Assembly (NCBI GenBank): GCA_008828725.1
Contig: MEHQ01004440.1
Location: 152,664 to 216,663, forward strand
Source: Saccharina japonica
Lineage: Eukaryota; Sar; Phaeophyceae; Laminariales; Laminariaceae
Direction of reading: 5' to 3'
DNA length: 64,000 bases
Shown in pieces: positions 36,026 through 50,100 of this stretch. Position 1 is the first letter of the stretch; each line of letters opens with the position of its first letter. Below the pieces are notes generated by a model. It was not told where the DNA came from and searched no databases. It saw nothing but the letters and a program-made list of their open reading frames with translations. A program made the translations under genes and the position numbers.

Positions 36026-37962
36026 TAGGTACGGTTGAAGCAGCCGTCCGTCACAGCCGTTTCTTCGAAATTGCCGTCCGCCTCGCCCCTAAATTGCGGT
36101 CATTATTAGACCTATTATTTTAATCACATACTTTTCAAGGGTAAAGCAGAGGGGTCCACAGATAAGAAATAACCCAGTAGGAAATTACTGTAGGGCTCAC
36201 TTTTGGGGGGACACGCCAAGGTATTGGAATAGGAAATCGTGCTCAGTGGCGAGATTTCCACATAAATCCTACATACCAGGTACTTATAACAGTCTATGCT
36301 CAAGGGTGCTCAATGTTGGCGCCACAAGCAGTATGGTTTTAATCCCTGCTCAGGTTACGCAGGCGATTATTCTCGGCGGGCCCGTACTTGAGGAGGCTTC
36401 GTAGTCTTGCGGTGTCGACATGTGCGGGGGGGGGGGGGTTCAGGAGCCGCGCCGCACTTTTATGCATGTTCCAGTTTGTGGAACCGCAGTTCCCCGGAAA
36501 AATCTGTATTTCTGCATACAATACCGGCCCTCTTCTAAATAAGAAACCGATTTAACTGGCCAGGGCTATATTTCTTATTTAAGGGTGAGTTCCACACTAA
36601 TTTCAGTATAACCGCTTCTGAATTTCTTGCTTCCCCGGAAATCGAAGGCTGGGTTTCTTGTGGGATTCTTTCTTATGAGAGGGTCGGTAGTGTATGCGAC
36701 GCATGGCTCATCGGGGTGGGCTAGTGTTGTATCACTGTCCTGGGAGATATGTAAGCTTCCAGGAAGAGGAAAACGGGACAAAACGGTTTGCCGTATCACT
36801 TGGAAGGCGTCTTCGTATAGGGAAGAGGGGTCCAGGGCGAGGCTCAATCGAGCCCGCATGTTCTGACATTTCAACGAAAGTCTGATAACAGATGGATGAT
36901 AATAATATACCTGGTACTTGTAACACCACAGATCTTCTCAACAAAACACCGAGCACACTTAGTGAGTGACGAGGCAAGACCTGCTTAAAGATAGAACCTT
37001 GGTGTAGCGGCCAACTACAGTATATGAGACGCACGACCCAATCAACCGTCTATAAGTGACCAATAATCGTTGAGCAGCGCAAACGATATGAGTTGCCCCG
37101 TTGTTCCCCAGTGTGCTGCTTAAGTGTCAAGGCTGGACGCTCTGCTATGAATACTACATGTTGATAGTATCAGCGCGAAGCAGTACTGAGTACCACCGTG
37201 CTGTGCGTGTCATAACCAGACTGGTCATAACAACTACGGCAGTTGCATGGGTTGTACAACACAACTAAACACAACTATTAATAGTTGCATTGGTCGTACT
37301 TTAGGTACATACGAAAGTTTGCATCCCAGCAGATCAGGGTGAGTCACGTGGCCAAAGCTGGAATCGGTATATAGGGCTGTGAATCGCTGCCGATTCATCC
37401 GATTCAATCGAACGATTCAATCCACATCGGAATCGCAAAACCGGGACGAGGGGTTCACCGATTAATTAATAACGTCTTTCAATGGCTATAGCAGCCACCT
37501 CATCAGTCGGGGGGGGTGTACTTCATTTTCATGCATGGCCGTAGTCGTACCGGGGGGTTATAACTGGTAGGCTCGCTTCGCTCGTTCGACTTGAGTCGAA
37601 ATTAATCGGCTTTGCGGAAATCGATCATGAAAAAAGCGAACTTTAACTTTCGCTCCGATTCACAGACTTATCTCTTCATAGTAATCGGCGTTTTCATTTT
37701 CGTAACTTCCCTCCTCTGAATTCCCGAGAGGCTAAACATAAAGCATACCAGTACTTCAGAAAACGAATAATCTTTGTCATTTTATTTTTCTGTCCGGCAT
37801 TAGCGACAGAAGTATCAATCAATGTCGTTCACTCATGACCAGCTACAAAAACAAAAAAAAGAAAACCCAAGGAGACCAAACAAAGGAAGCTTATTAATAG
37901 CTCCTTTTGTTACCTATGATACCCCGGCATAACTTCGACTAATCGCATGCAAAAGGCGGCAG

Positions 37963-38121
37963 TCATCCTGCCGCTGCGGCTTGTCGAATGTAGGACCAAA
38001 TCTCCTTCTTGCCCTGTCCGCTGATCGCCGAGAAGGACACCGGGTGGCCCGGAGGCAGGTCGTACGCCTCCTGCAGCCGTTTGATGTTCACCACCGACTC
38101 CATCGTGTTCAGCTTGTCCAC
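37963..38121 (-). CDS. engB: EngB core exon E, terminal
   Basis: 53 codons including the stop, after [52 protein letters not shown] and [12 protein letters not shown]. It completes TKVDK, has the SFSAI strand and G5 motif, and the EIW-x-x-I helix that closes EngB proteins. Decayed copies of its first ~40 bp lie upstream in the preceding intron. Confidence 0.93.
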   Translation of the reverse strand: MDKLNTMESVVNIKRLQEAYDLPPGHPVSFSAISGQGKKEIWSYIRQAAAAG

Positions 38122-41100
38122 CTGACAAAAAGAGGCGTTCGTCGTCCATATTATTTAACATATTAATTAATTTTCTATCCGAGGATTTTCAGAAGCTATC
38201 TCTCTAGGATTGAGAATCAGGACAGACACTAGGTGCACTGATGTAGTTGGGTAGAAATAACGGGTTTAATGTGAAGACAACACACATAGACGCCTGGTAT
38301 GACACCTGGTATATACGTACATATATACGGGCTGTTTTTTTCTTACTGCCAAAGCCGACGCGTACGGTACTACATTAGGGTATACAACACTTTAAGGCGA
38401 ATTTTGTTTTGACCAACGGGCTCCTTGTTTGAGGAACTACTAGGGCTGGGCACTCGCACAGTATGTACTGACAGTAGTAATCTACTGGCAGTAGCAATCT
38501 ACTGGCAGTAGTATTCTACTGATTGACCCGGCCAGTATATTCGCCAGCAGGTTTATCTTATGTACGTACGTCCAAGAAACACGCCATATTATTGTACCCA
38601 CCAAATGCGTTTCGGAAGGAGAGAGGAAGGAGAGTATACTGCTGCAATCCAGTATACTGGTTGATTCTGACGACAGTATAATCGCTAGTGACTGAGTCAG
38701 CCAGTGCCCAGCCCTAGGGACTAGGGACTGCCCACACTCGTTGAATCACCATGATGTGTGTTTCAAGAATGCTGTTCGTTGTAAACCTTCGATACGAGTC
38801 GACGAGGGAAGAAAGAGCTGGAGTCTTACTCGCGATATATATGCGAAGGGCAAGAACCGTAGTGGGAAGGAGGGAGACGAGCCTACTTTGTGACCCAAGA
38901 TCTGAGTTACGAGAAGGAAGGAGAAGATAATAAATGGGAGGATAATAAATATACGAAGTATAAATATATATATACCTGGTAAATAATAGACCATATGGGA
39001 TCGGGCTTCACACTTTTTTTCATTTTCAGTTTTCGGGCGAGAGATAAAGAGTTCCTCACGTGAGTGAACGGGATGGCCTAAGAAACTTTAGGTGCACGGC
39101 CATCGCAGCATGCATCAGCAACCCAGTGCGCATGTAAAAAACAGTGCATAATGCATTCCAATGTAGAACAACTGTACAGTACAGGACACCTACTAAGACA
39201 CAGGACATGTGGTCCAGGCTGGATTTCTTATTCAAGAGAGGATGCCCTCTACACTAATTCCAAGAAAACGACACCCGAATTTTTTATTTTCCTCTAAATC
39301 CCAGCCTGGCTTTATTTTCAGCCTGTTTCTTATTAGGTGCCCTGTACTACTGTAACAGTAGTCATGTCCCTCGTTCACTCGTAATGTCCGCACAACAAGC
39401 AGAAATCAGTGGCGGATTTTCGAATTGGCTTTCGCGTTGTGTATACGAAACTGATGAGTATCATACGGCGAGTGTCAACTGACACTTCGAGGTATTGGAT
39501 TGGGATATAAACATGCGTTGCGCAGATGTGCACGGTCCGTCGTGTTCAGCGTGTACACCTGCCAAAAAGGTGTCCGTCGTACGTGACGTTTGTTGCTATT
39601 TAATTTGCCTTCCGACAATGTGATACATTTTGTCGGAGGGCAACATAAACGTTAGTACATGCAGTACGTGGGGTTTTAAAGAGGATGAAATAATTATAAT
39701 TGCTGTTTTTTTAGTTGACGATGAAGGGTTTGTTGGGATGTACATATTGCGGGGGACCATAGTAAATAGGACCTACGGTATACACAAACACCTATATATT
39801 TATCTATTTTTACTAACAATATTTGGTTCTATTTACTATGGTCCCCCGTGATAGTATATATGTGTATATTTTGTGTATGAGGGATGAAGGTGGGTGAAAC
39901 TACTCTGTAATTAAGTACCGACTCGACTTAGCGTGAATACAAACGTTTACACCCCCGATGCACTCGATATACATGTAGACTAGATGTACAAAACAGTGCA
40001 ACGCCCATCCCAATGCAGAACTAATGCTCGCGTTCCTCGTTCATTCAGCACGTCCGCACAACAAGCAGAAACGATTTAATGGAATCGGCTCCGCTTGCGT
40101 TCGCGCTGTGTACATATATATATATATACGAGCATCATACCAAACGACGAGCATTCAACTGATGATGTTGTATTGGACTGAAATGTGCGCTGCGCAGATG
40201 TTCACCACCCACTCCATCGTGTTCAGCTGATACACCTGATCAAAAGGCACTCGTCATTCGTTCAGCAGCTCCGCACAACAAGCTGGATCATTTCGGGTCG
40301 ATTTTGGGCGTTGTGTACGCTATACTACGAACTACCCGTATAATACGAGAAGCGCTCAACTGATACTGTGATTTTTGTGTGTGTGTGTTTGTTGTGTGTG
40401 TTGTCTTCACACTACACTATTCGTTCTACTCAACGACAACAGTACACTAAGCGTACGTCCTGATTCTTCATCCTAAAGAGATACGAATTCTGTGGTCACC
40501 GACAGACGTTGTGAGAGAAGAGAAACCCAAAGTATCGCGAATGAATCGAGGCAAGCACTGCAATGAAATATGCACTGCGCAGCTGTGACTGCGCGATGCG
40601 AAATGTCGGATGGAAGCCCAATGAGAGAATACAAAAATGACTACGAGTATTCCTCGGCGAGTTGCTTCTTACATCGGGATATGATGGCATTTTATTGCCG
40701 GCAATCGGCAGACAGACCTTCAGTTATTCTAGTTCCCCCCCACGGGCTAGGGCAGTACACACATGTCTATATGTAGGTGCAATTAGTCTCATCTTTCAAT
40801 AATCAATGGTCGATGGACGGCGATCGCTCAAGGTGCCAATTAGATGCCGAGCAGAGAACAACGCGATTCAAATGCTCGTATATCTATATGTGCGCACATA
40901 CAAGTTTATAGTAGCAAACAATTTAACGTACAGCAGTACCAGACGGAAAAAAAAAAAAAAAAAAAAACTCTACGATGCGACTCGTACAAACGAATTTATA
41001 TGTAAGGTACCCATCGACCTCGGAGAGAACTTCATAGGATGATGAACTCGATTAACGCTCCCTGTGCCGTCTCAGGAGCCTTACGACGTACCCGGGTACC

Positions 41101-44100
41101 AGGTATATAACCTATATCGCATACTTAACGCAAGTAATTCATATTTGTTTGTTCATTTGCATACTTGTATGTTTTGCTCGTTTTACATTGTACCGCTCCT
41201 CCCCTCTCGGCAATACGTCGAACTGCTTATCGCAGTTAGGGCCTCAATTTACCTATTATGTACATCCTTGGTACGGGCATGGGAGAAGCCACCGGCGGGA
41301 GGTGAAGCCCCCTTGTAACCAGGGGCTATTTCGGCAAAATGGCTGGAAACTCTTCAGCGAGTTGACTACTGTGATTTACCCTGGTACGTCGGCAGGTCAG
41401 CTGACGATTATCATCATATTGTTACACACCAGGTACCAGGTATAAGTTATGTACCACTCTGTCCGGGAATGTAAGAGCCGTCTAGTTATTGAAATAATTA
41501 CCGGTACAATCATTTCATTTTCGGACAGCGTGGGGCGTCTCCAGAAGACCATGCCTTACAAAAAAACTTCGGAGGAGGAAGCAGTCATGCGAGTACGGCA
41601 CAGGGCACCTACTAATACTATATACGTGCGTAAGTCTTGGCGGGCCCGGCCGGCGGCTTATTACATTTCCAGGTTCAGCATGCAGGGCTCGGGTCCGGGT
41701 GAGAGATCGTGACGGCGTGAGTGACATCAGGGCGTACAAAACAAAGCACAAAACACAAAAAAAAACACACACACGCGGGGGCAGGGTAGTGAGAAGCAGA
41801 GTCCTGGTATAGAACAACCTATGGTACATACATGACCATCTGGAGGTACGGCTTATTTCCCCCCATACAAAGAAAGGTACGGAGTGTTTTTTTGGCGACG
41901 GACACTAAGGACGCCAGGGGAACAACAAATACGTCAGGGGGAGATTTGCAGGGAACTTAATATATCGGGAGCGGTTTTACCAACTATGGCGTAGAACGCA
42001 CCGTCAGCTGTGAGTTCAAGCTTTGCAAGGTGAAGGCATCAGATATCTCTTGCCGCCGCTAAGGAAAGTTTGAAACATTCAAGATTGTGATGGGGCCCCG
42101 AGCAGGCAAACAATTTTGCGTTTACGTTGGGTTTTTGAGTCACCGCTCAGAACGTGTATTTCTATTTGTTACCAAAGGAAGGAGACTCCATACCGCTACG
42201 AGAAAGCCTGGTAAAAAAGAACGGTGCGACTTGAAGAAGAGGAATAGGAGGGACAACAACAGCACCATCAACACGACAAACACCAACGAGCACGACGACG
42301 ACAACCTCAATACAACATCAACATCAACAATACGACAAAAACAACAGCAAGGGTAACAACATCAACAACGACGAACAACAGTAGAACCGAGCAACACTTC
42401 GTACTTGGTGCCACGAAGATGCACGCTGGGGTTGTTTCGGCTCGTCTCGGAGAGAGTCTCCGCAATACCGTACTACCGTGCGGCAAAACGTTACCCTGTA
42501 CCAGCATACTATACACTGCGGGCTCGTGCCATCAACAATCATGCTGGGTTGTTTCGGCCTGTTCCGGAGAGAGCCTCCACACGTTTGCTTGCTGTGCGGC
42601 ATAACCTTCTCATGTACCAGGTACCTGTTATTTATTTTATTTTTTTAACGCCAACTAAAGGTGCATGCTAGATCGTTTCGGCATATTGCAGCTCGTAGAC
42701 TCCGCAACTTTTATTGCTGTGCGGCATATGACATACCAGGTATAACCTTACTTAACATGCAAAACTTGGAAAAATCAAATCTGAACAAACAACCGTTTTA
42801 CCCAGCCAAGGCCTTACGATACAGCAAGTTAGCATGTACGAACTACAGTATGTACGATATATATACCCAAATACTTTAGAAAATAAAGTACTTTCGTTGT
42901 TGGTGCTACTCGACCGGACTCGTCCACAATCACTACCCTGATAAACAGCGTTGCAGTACAGTAGTGATGGTGATGTTCTCAAATTCGCTCATCTCCCTGA
43001 AATGTCGCCCGTGGTCACGAAAACAGGCTATCATAAATAAAAAAGCAGGTCGATAGAAGAAAAAAATGTAACCAAGTGTGGTGAGCTTATTTTAGCCCGA
43101 TTAGGGCTGCAGTCCCATTGTGGGGACAGAAACACTTAGAATTAGAGTCACTCTCAAGTTTATCTTGGAATTAGAGTGTAGTACTAAAAAATCCCATTGT
43201 GGGGTCAAAAACACTTGGAATTAGAGTCAAACTCATGTTTATCTTGGAATTAGAGTACAGTTCTACAAAAAAAAACTTCAGTTTTACCAATCCGACGGAG
43301 GATGAAGAAAAAAAAAACAAGAAAAAAAAAGGAAATAACAGACGCAGTGCAAAACAGGCGCAGTGTGTGCCATTATGCAAGGAAACGGACGGTACAAACG
43401 AGCCGTGGTTTACCACCCCATACGTACCACTTGCAAAACCAAATAATGTCAGGAATAAGCAGCATGTTACATATATACACATGAAAAAGAAAAGGAAGAG
43501 TACGATATATGAGCCCACGAATTTTTACCTTGGTGGCTACCATGAGAATCTTGTACGGTCGGTTTTCCCTGTCCTCGGCGTACTCAAGCACGCCCGCGTC
43601 CGACGCTAATGGCTCCCTTCGGGAGTCCGCCAGCAAAACAAGAAGCTTCAAGTTCGATCGACGCGCGAGGTACATCTCCAAGAAAGTCTGCGGCGGTTTT
43701 GCACCGACCGGTTTCAGAAAAATAATAAAAAAAAGTGGGGGAAAGAGAGCCGATGTGAAAAAAACAACGCAAAAAACGTTTTTGTTAGCGGAAAGGGAGC
43801 CGATGTGAACAAAAAACACATGCAAAAAAACATGAAACAGAATAAAAAACATGGAATACATAAATGCATACCAGGTATATTTCAAACACAAGCTGTGAAA
43901 TCGAGGACTATGTCGAAACTCGTTATCATCTTTGCAATCTACGTATGATGCTCATATACATACAGCAGCGAGTTTAAGTTTGGGTCAGCTATAGACTACT
44001 GTCAAACATGCTCGCGCTCGCGCTGGGGTTCGAATCTCGGCTGGTGTATCTCGGGTCGGGTCGGGTCGGGTCGGGGGGGGGGGGGAAAAAAAAAAAAAAA

Positions 44101-47100
44101 GCGGGTGGGGGGGGGCGGGGCCCGGGTCGGGTCTGTACGACAAACGCTGAAAAAATGCGCACAGCAGCAAAACCCCTGCCTGGTTGGCGTCTAGCGCCTG
44201 TTTTTTCCAGGGCAGTTCACGGATCTGGTCAAACCTCGCGGGTCAGGTCGGGTCGGGTCGGGTTGGGTTGGGACAGGGCGTTCTTAAACTCTCACGGATC
44301 GGGTCGGGTCACGCTTACCAGACCCGACCCGCGAGGTTTGGCCCGATCCATGAACAGCTCCGGTGAAAATGAAGGCACGTACCGGGGGGGAAGAGAGGTC
44401 GTAATTTCGTTTTTAAAACACAGAAGAAAATACAACACAAAAAAACACGCGAAACGCTCGTATGGGATTTCTTGCCTCGATGGTGCGCTGCATGTCCTTG
44501 GACATTTTAGCGTAACCGTAGCCCGGAAGGTCGGCGAAGTAGCAGACGTCCTTGCCCTTGCTGTTCTTCGCCTAACCACTCCCGACAGAGAACGCGAAAA
44601 CAAGACGGACGGTGGGGGCGGAGCAACGTGATTGGCACAAGTTTACCGGGGGATGATTTGGCGCGTGATGATTTGCGGAAGTTCTGCGCGTGGGTTGAAG
44701 CGTGGCGATTGGCGCGCGATGATTAGCGGGGGGTTAACACGGGATGGTTGCCGCGTGATGGTTGACGCACGTTTTGCGCGGCGTGATGATTGGTGGCCGG
44801 TAATTGGTGTGGAAGCAACGTGATTGGCTCGTTTTCAGTGGGATAGTAGGCGCGTGACGATTGACGGAGGTTCTGCTCGTGACATGTGGCGCGCGTTGAC
44901 TTGGCGTTTGTTTTGTGCGTGGTGATTCGCGCAGGTTTATCGCGCGGTCAATAGCGCAAGTTATCTCGCTTGCGCACAACGAACGCGCATGTACGATGCT
45001 TGGTCATTGGTACAGGTTTATCGCGTGTTGATTTGTACGGGTGCCTCCGACTATTTACGACGAGAGCGCAAGTGTGGCGCTCGGTGATTGGTGCAGGGTT
45101 TGCACTCGGTGACTAGCGCAGGTTTATCGCGCGGTGATTGGCCCAGGTTTTCCCGTCTGCGTACAACGAAATCGCGTGTTTGGCGCTTGTTGATTGGTGA
45201 GGTTTTGTGCTAGTCGACTGGCACAGGTTTCTCGCGCGTTGATTGGAGCATATTCTCCCGCTTTCGCGCAATGAAAAAATCGAACGTTTGGCGCTTGGAA
45301 ATTGGTGCAGGTTTCGCGCTTGGCGATTGACGCAGATTTCTCGCGCGCTGATTGGTACAGGTTCTCCCGCTTATGCGCACCGAAAACGCAAGTTTTGCGC
45401 TCTATATATGATTTGGTGCAGATTTTGCGCTTGGTGATTGGCGCAGGTTATCGCGCGCTGATTGGTATAGGTCTTCCCGCTTGCGTACAACAAAATCGCA
45501 TGTTTAACTCTTGGTGATTGGTGAAGGTTTGCGCCTGGTGATCAACGCAGGTTTATCGCGCTCCCTGATTGGTGCAAGTTTTGCGCTTGATGGGTGATGC
45601 AGATATCTCCCGCGCTGATTGGTACAGGTTCTCCCGCTTATGTACACCGGAAAGCGATTTTTGCGCTCTGTGATTGATGCAGATGTCGCGCTTTGCGATT
45701 ATCACAGCTTTATCGCGCGCTGATTGGTATAGGTTCTCTCGCTTTCGTACAACAAAATCGCATATTTGGCTCTTGGTGATTGGCGAAGGTTCGGCGCTTT
45801 GTGATTGGTACAGGTTTATCTCGCGCGCTGATTGGAAAACACTTCTGAGCACAATTATTGGTGCAGATTTTGCTCTAGGTGATACGCCGAAGTTCATCGC
45901 GGGCTATTTGGAGCAGGTTGTCCCGCTTTCGTACAATGAAACGATATTTTAGCGTACGGTAGTAGGTGCAGATTGTGCGCTTGGTGATTGGCGCCGGTTT
46001 ATTGCGCGCTGACAGCAGCAGGTTCTCTCGTACATCAAACAAAAACACAAGACTTGCGCACGGCATTTGTGCAGAGGTTACGGTCGGTGATTGGCGCAAG
46101 TTTGGTGCGCTGTGACTGGAGAAGGTTCTCCCGCTTTCGCAGAAACCAAAAAGCTAATACAAGGTACATATGTACGTATGCAAAAGTGGCGGTCATCTCG
46201 AAGGCGTTACAGCCGTTTCAGCACCCATGCTTAGCTTAGCGACCAACAAAACGACGAGTGCGATTGCTTAGCGATCACCAAAAAAACGAAGAGTGGAATC
46301 TTATCACGAGACCTACTATAGAAAGAGCGTGGGTGACAGCAGTACATATATATGCAAATGATTTTGAGACTACCTTGTGACAGGCCCAAAAACGCGGTCT
46401 TATCGCTAATATGGTTTTATCGCTAATATGGTCTCGACTTTTACTACTGAAAAAAAAATGATCCCACACTAACTCCAAGTACTTATTTTCTCGTGATAAA
46501 CCTATTTACCTGGTCTCATCTCTACGGCGACCTTAAACCGGATGGCCTTAAAACGGGTGTGCACCACTGCATCACCATGCTACGCGCGCGCGTGTGATAG
46601 AACTCCTTACGCTGCCAAAAAAAAAAAGAGGCAAAACTCCCCAGCAGGCCTGGTTACTCAAAAGCTGCTTCCGTGTGGCGGCCGATGGCGTAACATTTAT
46701 TCGGCTTCGACATTTTTCCTCCATCTCAAATCTGATAGTCCCACACACCCATGCTACGGTAGAGGTACACCTGTATACAGGCCATTTTCTGAGCATGGCC
46801 ACCTGGGGAGCTTTACGTGTACATCACCCAAAAACTGGTCCTGGAGGAAAGAAACTAAGTGTGTTACCCCGATCAAAACTCCCATGGCCTGACGATAAAA
46901 TGAAAAGTTTTTGCAACACGAGAACGAAGGTTCGACGATTTGGAGTCAAGGAGCCCGATCATTCAGAAACAAATTCAGCCAAAATAAGGTATACCTCTAT
47001 CGTAGCACACGTCCACTGGGGGTTAATCATGCCAGAGCTATACAAGAGTCATGGGTCACCTTGAAGATGTTGATCTGGCGGGTGCGGCCAGGGGTCTTCG

Positions 47101-50100
47101 AAACCTTCGCCACCGACTCCCCGAAGAGCGTGTTGAGCATGCTGCTCTTGCCGACGTTCGAACGCCCGAGGAAGGCGATCTCAGGCAAGTTCGTCTTCAT
47201 TTCAAGCGGCACCAGCATCATCACCACCACCGGCGAGAACACGATCAGCAACACGCATTACCACAGCAGCAGCAGCAGCAGCAGCAGGACCAAGCAATGT
47301 GCGGATCGACCGAGCAGCAACGAGCAGCACATAAATCAGCAACATCAACAGCGTCAGCGATAGTAGCAGACGCAGCAGCGGCAGCAGCGTCAGCCGCAGC
47401 AGCAGCAGCAGCAACAGTAGCAGCAGCAGGAGAAGCGGACAACGCGTGGGTCGCACGAGCACCAAATCACAACACAGCAGCAAACGAGTAGACAACGCAC
47501 GGGATCAGCCAGCGATAAAGGGGGTCATGGATACGTATCATAGCGATGAGATGTCGACTTTCAAACGTTCTTGCCATTGCTGTGCGGTTCCGACCCCCCC
47601 CCCCGACCCCCCCCCCCCCCTCCCCCTCCCTTCGCAAGCGGCTCTTAGTGGGATGCAGGTCACCCTTCATGCCACTCGTCGAACGGCTTACGGCGCTTCG
47701 CCCTTGGTGCACGTGATGTCTGCCTGGTTGGTGAAAACCCAACGTGCTCCGTGCCGGCATTGTAGGGATACGAGGGTCTTTGGTCACACGACTACGGCCA
47801 TGCACGACAATGAGTAACCGCCCCCATAGGACTACGGCCATGCATGAAAATTAACTACACCCCCCCTCCCCTCCCCTACGACTACGGCTATGCATGGGTA
47901 TGAAGCATCAAGTACACCCCCCCTCCCCTACCTGAGGCCACACGGAGTCGTCATCCTCATAGCTCCCCACGAACTCGATTTTCCGGATGTCGCTAACGTC
48001 GAACTTGGACACGATCCTCTCCTTCTTGAAAGGGTTCGCGCCCGCTTTCGAGAGCTTGATCTCGTCGTCCTGCGCGTCCCCCTCTCGAGCCATTGGGGGG
48101 GCGGGCTTGTTAGACTCGCGGCGCTTAGCGCGTTCCTGATATATACGTAAACAGGCGCTATTAGAGTGTTTGCGATAGAAGTAAAAAAAAATATACTTTC
48201 CTTCCGCTAAAAAAAAGTGAATTCCCTTCCCCTCAAGGTTTCGGTGTGTTTGCGATAGAAGTAAACAAAATCCTGCAGGCGACGCCTCTGAAAATAATAA
48301 GGGAAGTGGGGTGAGGCAATGCGGCAAACCAAAGAAACAACGAAAACAAAAAGTAGCGTACGAGAGGAACGGCAGCCCAGCAACGGTGGCGGCGGCAGGG
48401 GTATGACCGCAGTGCCGCAGCTGCAATCCCACGACCGCAAGCAGCAGCACCGGTGGCTGCAGCTACGTGGCGGCAGCCCCAGCAGCAGCGGCAGCCCCAG
48501 CAGCAGCGGCAGCCCCAGCAGCAGCGGCAGCAACAGCAGAAGCAACAGCTTCCGTTTTCGCTTTTTTCGATTTTGGGTCCAACTATTCTTGTCGTCGTGT
48601 GCTGCTCCTGCTGCTGCCCACGACCTACGCGCGACACCGCGCCGGCACGCTCCGCTCCAAGCCCGCCCGGCGCCCGACATATATAGACCGTGGCGGCGCG
48701 CCGCCGCTGCTGCTAGTGCTGCTAGTGCTGCTACCGCAGTGTGGTGAAATTGAAATGATACACGGCGATCTGTCATCCTGTCGCGCTCTACAAGCAAGGC
48801 GGTACGAGTACGTCTCCTATACGATCGTACGAGAACTCGTACGAGTAGTTCTTCTGAACAGCGCATCCTTCCACGACACCAAGCCGGCGAGAGCGTACCG
48901 TAGCGGGCCGCCAGCAGTCCGCCGGCGCCCCGTTAGCAAAATCCAGCACCGCTTGTCAGTATCATACTGCTGTAGCACACCTCCCGAGCCTCTGTGCTCC
49001 CACCGGTTGTTGTGTTGTGTAGAGCAAGCAGCAAGGTTGGGGCCTATGGGAGACATGGAGACATCTCCCATAATTTGTGGGCGTTCTGCGTCGGTAGAAT
49101 GCTCGGTGCGTGTAGGCCAATCAAACTGAGAGACAAAAGTTACCGTAACTTTTGATCAAAAACATACTTCTCTAAAGTAAATTTTTGCCGTTTTTTCAAA
49201 AATTTACCTCAAATCCTTCCTTCGGCAGAATTTTTAGAGAAGTAAAAGTAAAAAAAAAAAAAACGCAAACACTCTATTGTTAGTTTGTCTTGCGCTCATC
49301 GTTTTCTCGTGCAAACTAAATGGCCCGAGGGTAGGCGGGGCGGGGGGTGTACTCATGTCGTGCACGGCCGTAGTCATATGACCATAGACCCTCGCATCCC
49401 TACAAATGCCGGACGGAGCACGTTGGGTTTTCACCAACCAGGCAGACATTGCTTGCACCAAGCGCGAAACGCCATGAGGTATTGGGCGAGTCGCATGGAG
49501 GGTGAGCTGCATCCTGCTAAGAACCGCCTCTGAGGCGGACTTGCATATGGACGGGGGGGGGGGGAGAGTTGTGTAGGCGTGCTTAGGTGCTAGTTTTAGC
49601 GGGCGAGAAGCGGGATAGGTGGTGGGGAGGCTTGTGTAGGGGTACTTACTTGTCTGTAGGGTGGGGTTAATGTGGGGTGGTGGCGGGTGTAACTCCCGAC
49701 GCTTAGCACGCTCCTGACGACGCAACGCGCAGGTGTTTGTGTACTAGTGTTGGATATCGAATCGAAAATTTCGATATACAGTTAGCCTCGCGCGTGAGGT
49801 ACCTTACGACCAGAAAACGGTGTCAGGGAAAAATCGATTCAATATTTACTGAACGCATCGTTCAACAGACTGAATTATCGCCAGGAAAGGCGACCCTCTT
49901 GTGTACCCAAAGTAACATGAACTTAAGAGTACCCAGATATACTGCTTGGCGTCATAAATCGTGCGCGATCCGTTACGAGTTGAATAATGATACTTCGCCC
50001 TACGTAGGGGTAAAACCGTAATTTCCAACCAATTTACGCCATCGTGTTGTTGGTCCGCTTTCAGGAGGCCTGAAAAAAAAACGATAGTACGGTATTTCGA

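Larger units (their letters stand above)
32291..37962. other. intergenic region between the Rab-like gene and EngB
   Basis: Both flanking genes are on the minus strand, so the Rab-like promoter should lie just above 32290 and the EngB 3' end just below 37963. No TATA-like element could be assigned. It holds a decayed family A MITE (32500-32585), a family F copy, a family B MITE (35918-36025) and a diverged repeat shared between 30940-31050, 36490-36680 and 39205-39350 (TTTCTTATTTAAG and CACACTAATTTC blocks). ORFs at 33343-33840 and 35373-35729 show no recognisable domain. Confidence 0.5.
38122..43528 (-). other. last intron of EngB, 5.4 kb
   Basis: Donor AAG|GTAAAA and acceptor TTTTTTGTCAG. 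It holds family I copies (38190-38285 minus; 40378-40500), a SINE tail, a family B MITE, a family A MITE (41450-41535), exon-E-like copies, a three-copy 120-bp repeat (42415-42740) and an 83-bp duplication (43106-43265). Confidence 0.75.

Noticed and set aside
47051-47491. 146-codon + strand frame across EngB exon B
   Set aside because: It is the shadow of exon B extended by a CAG run; the minus strand carries the GTPase motifs.
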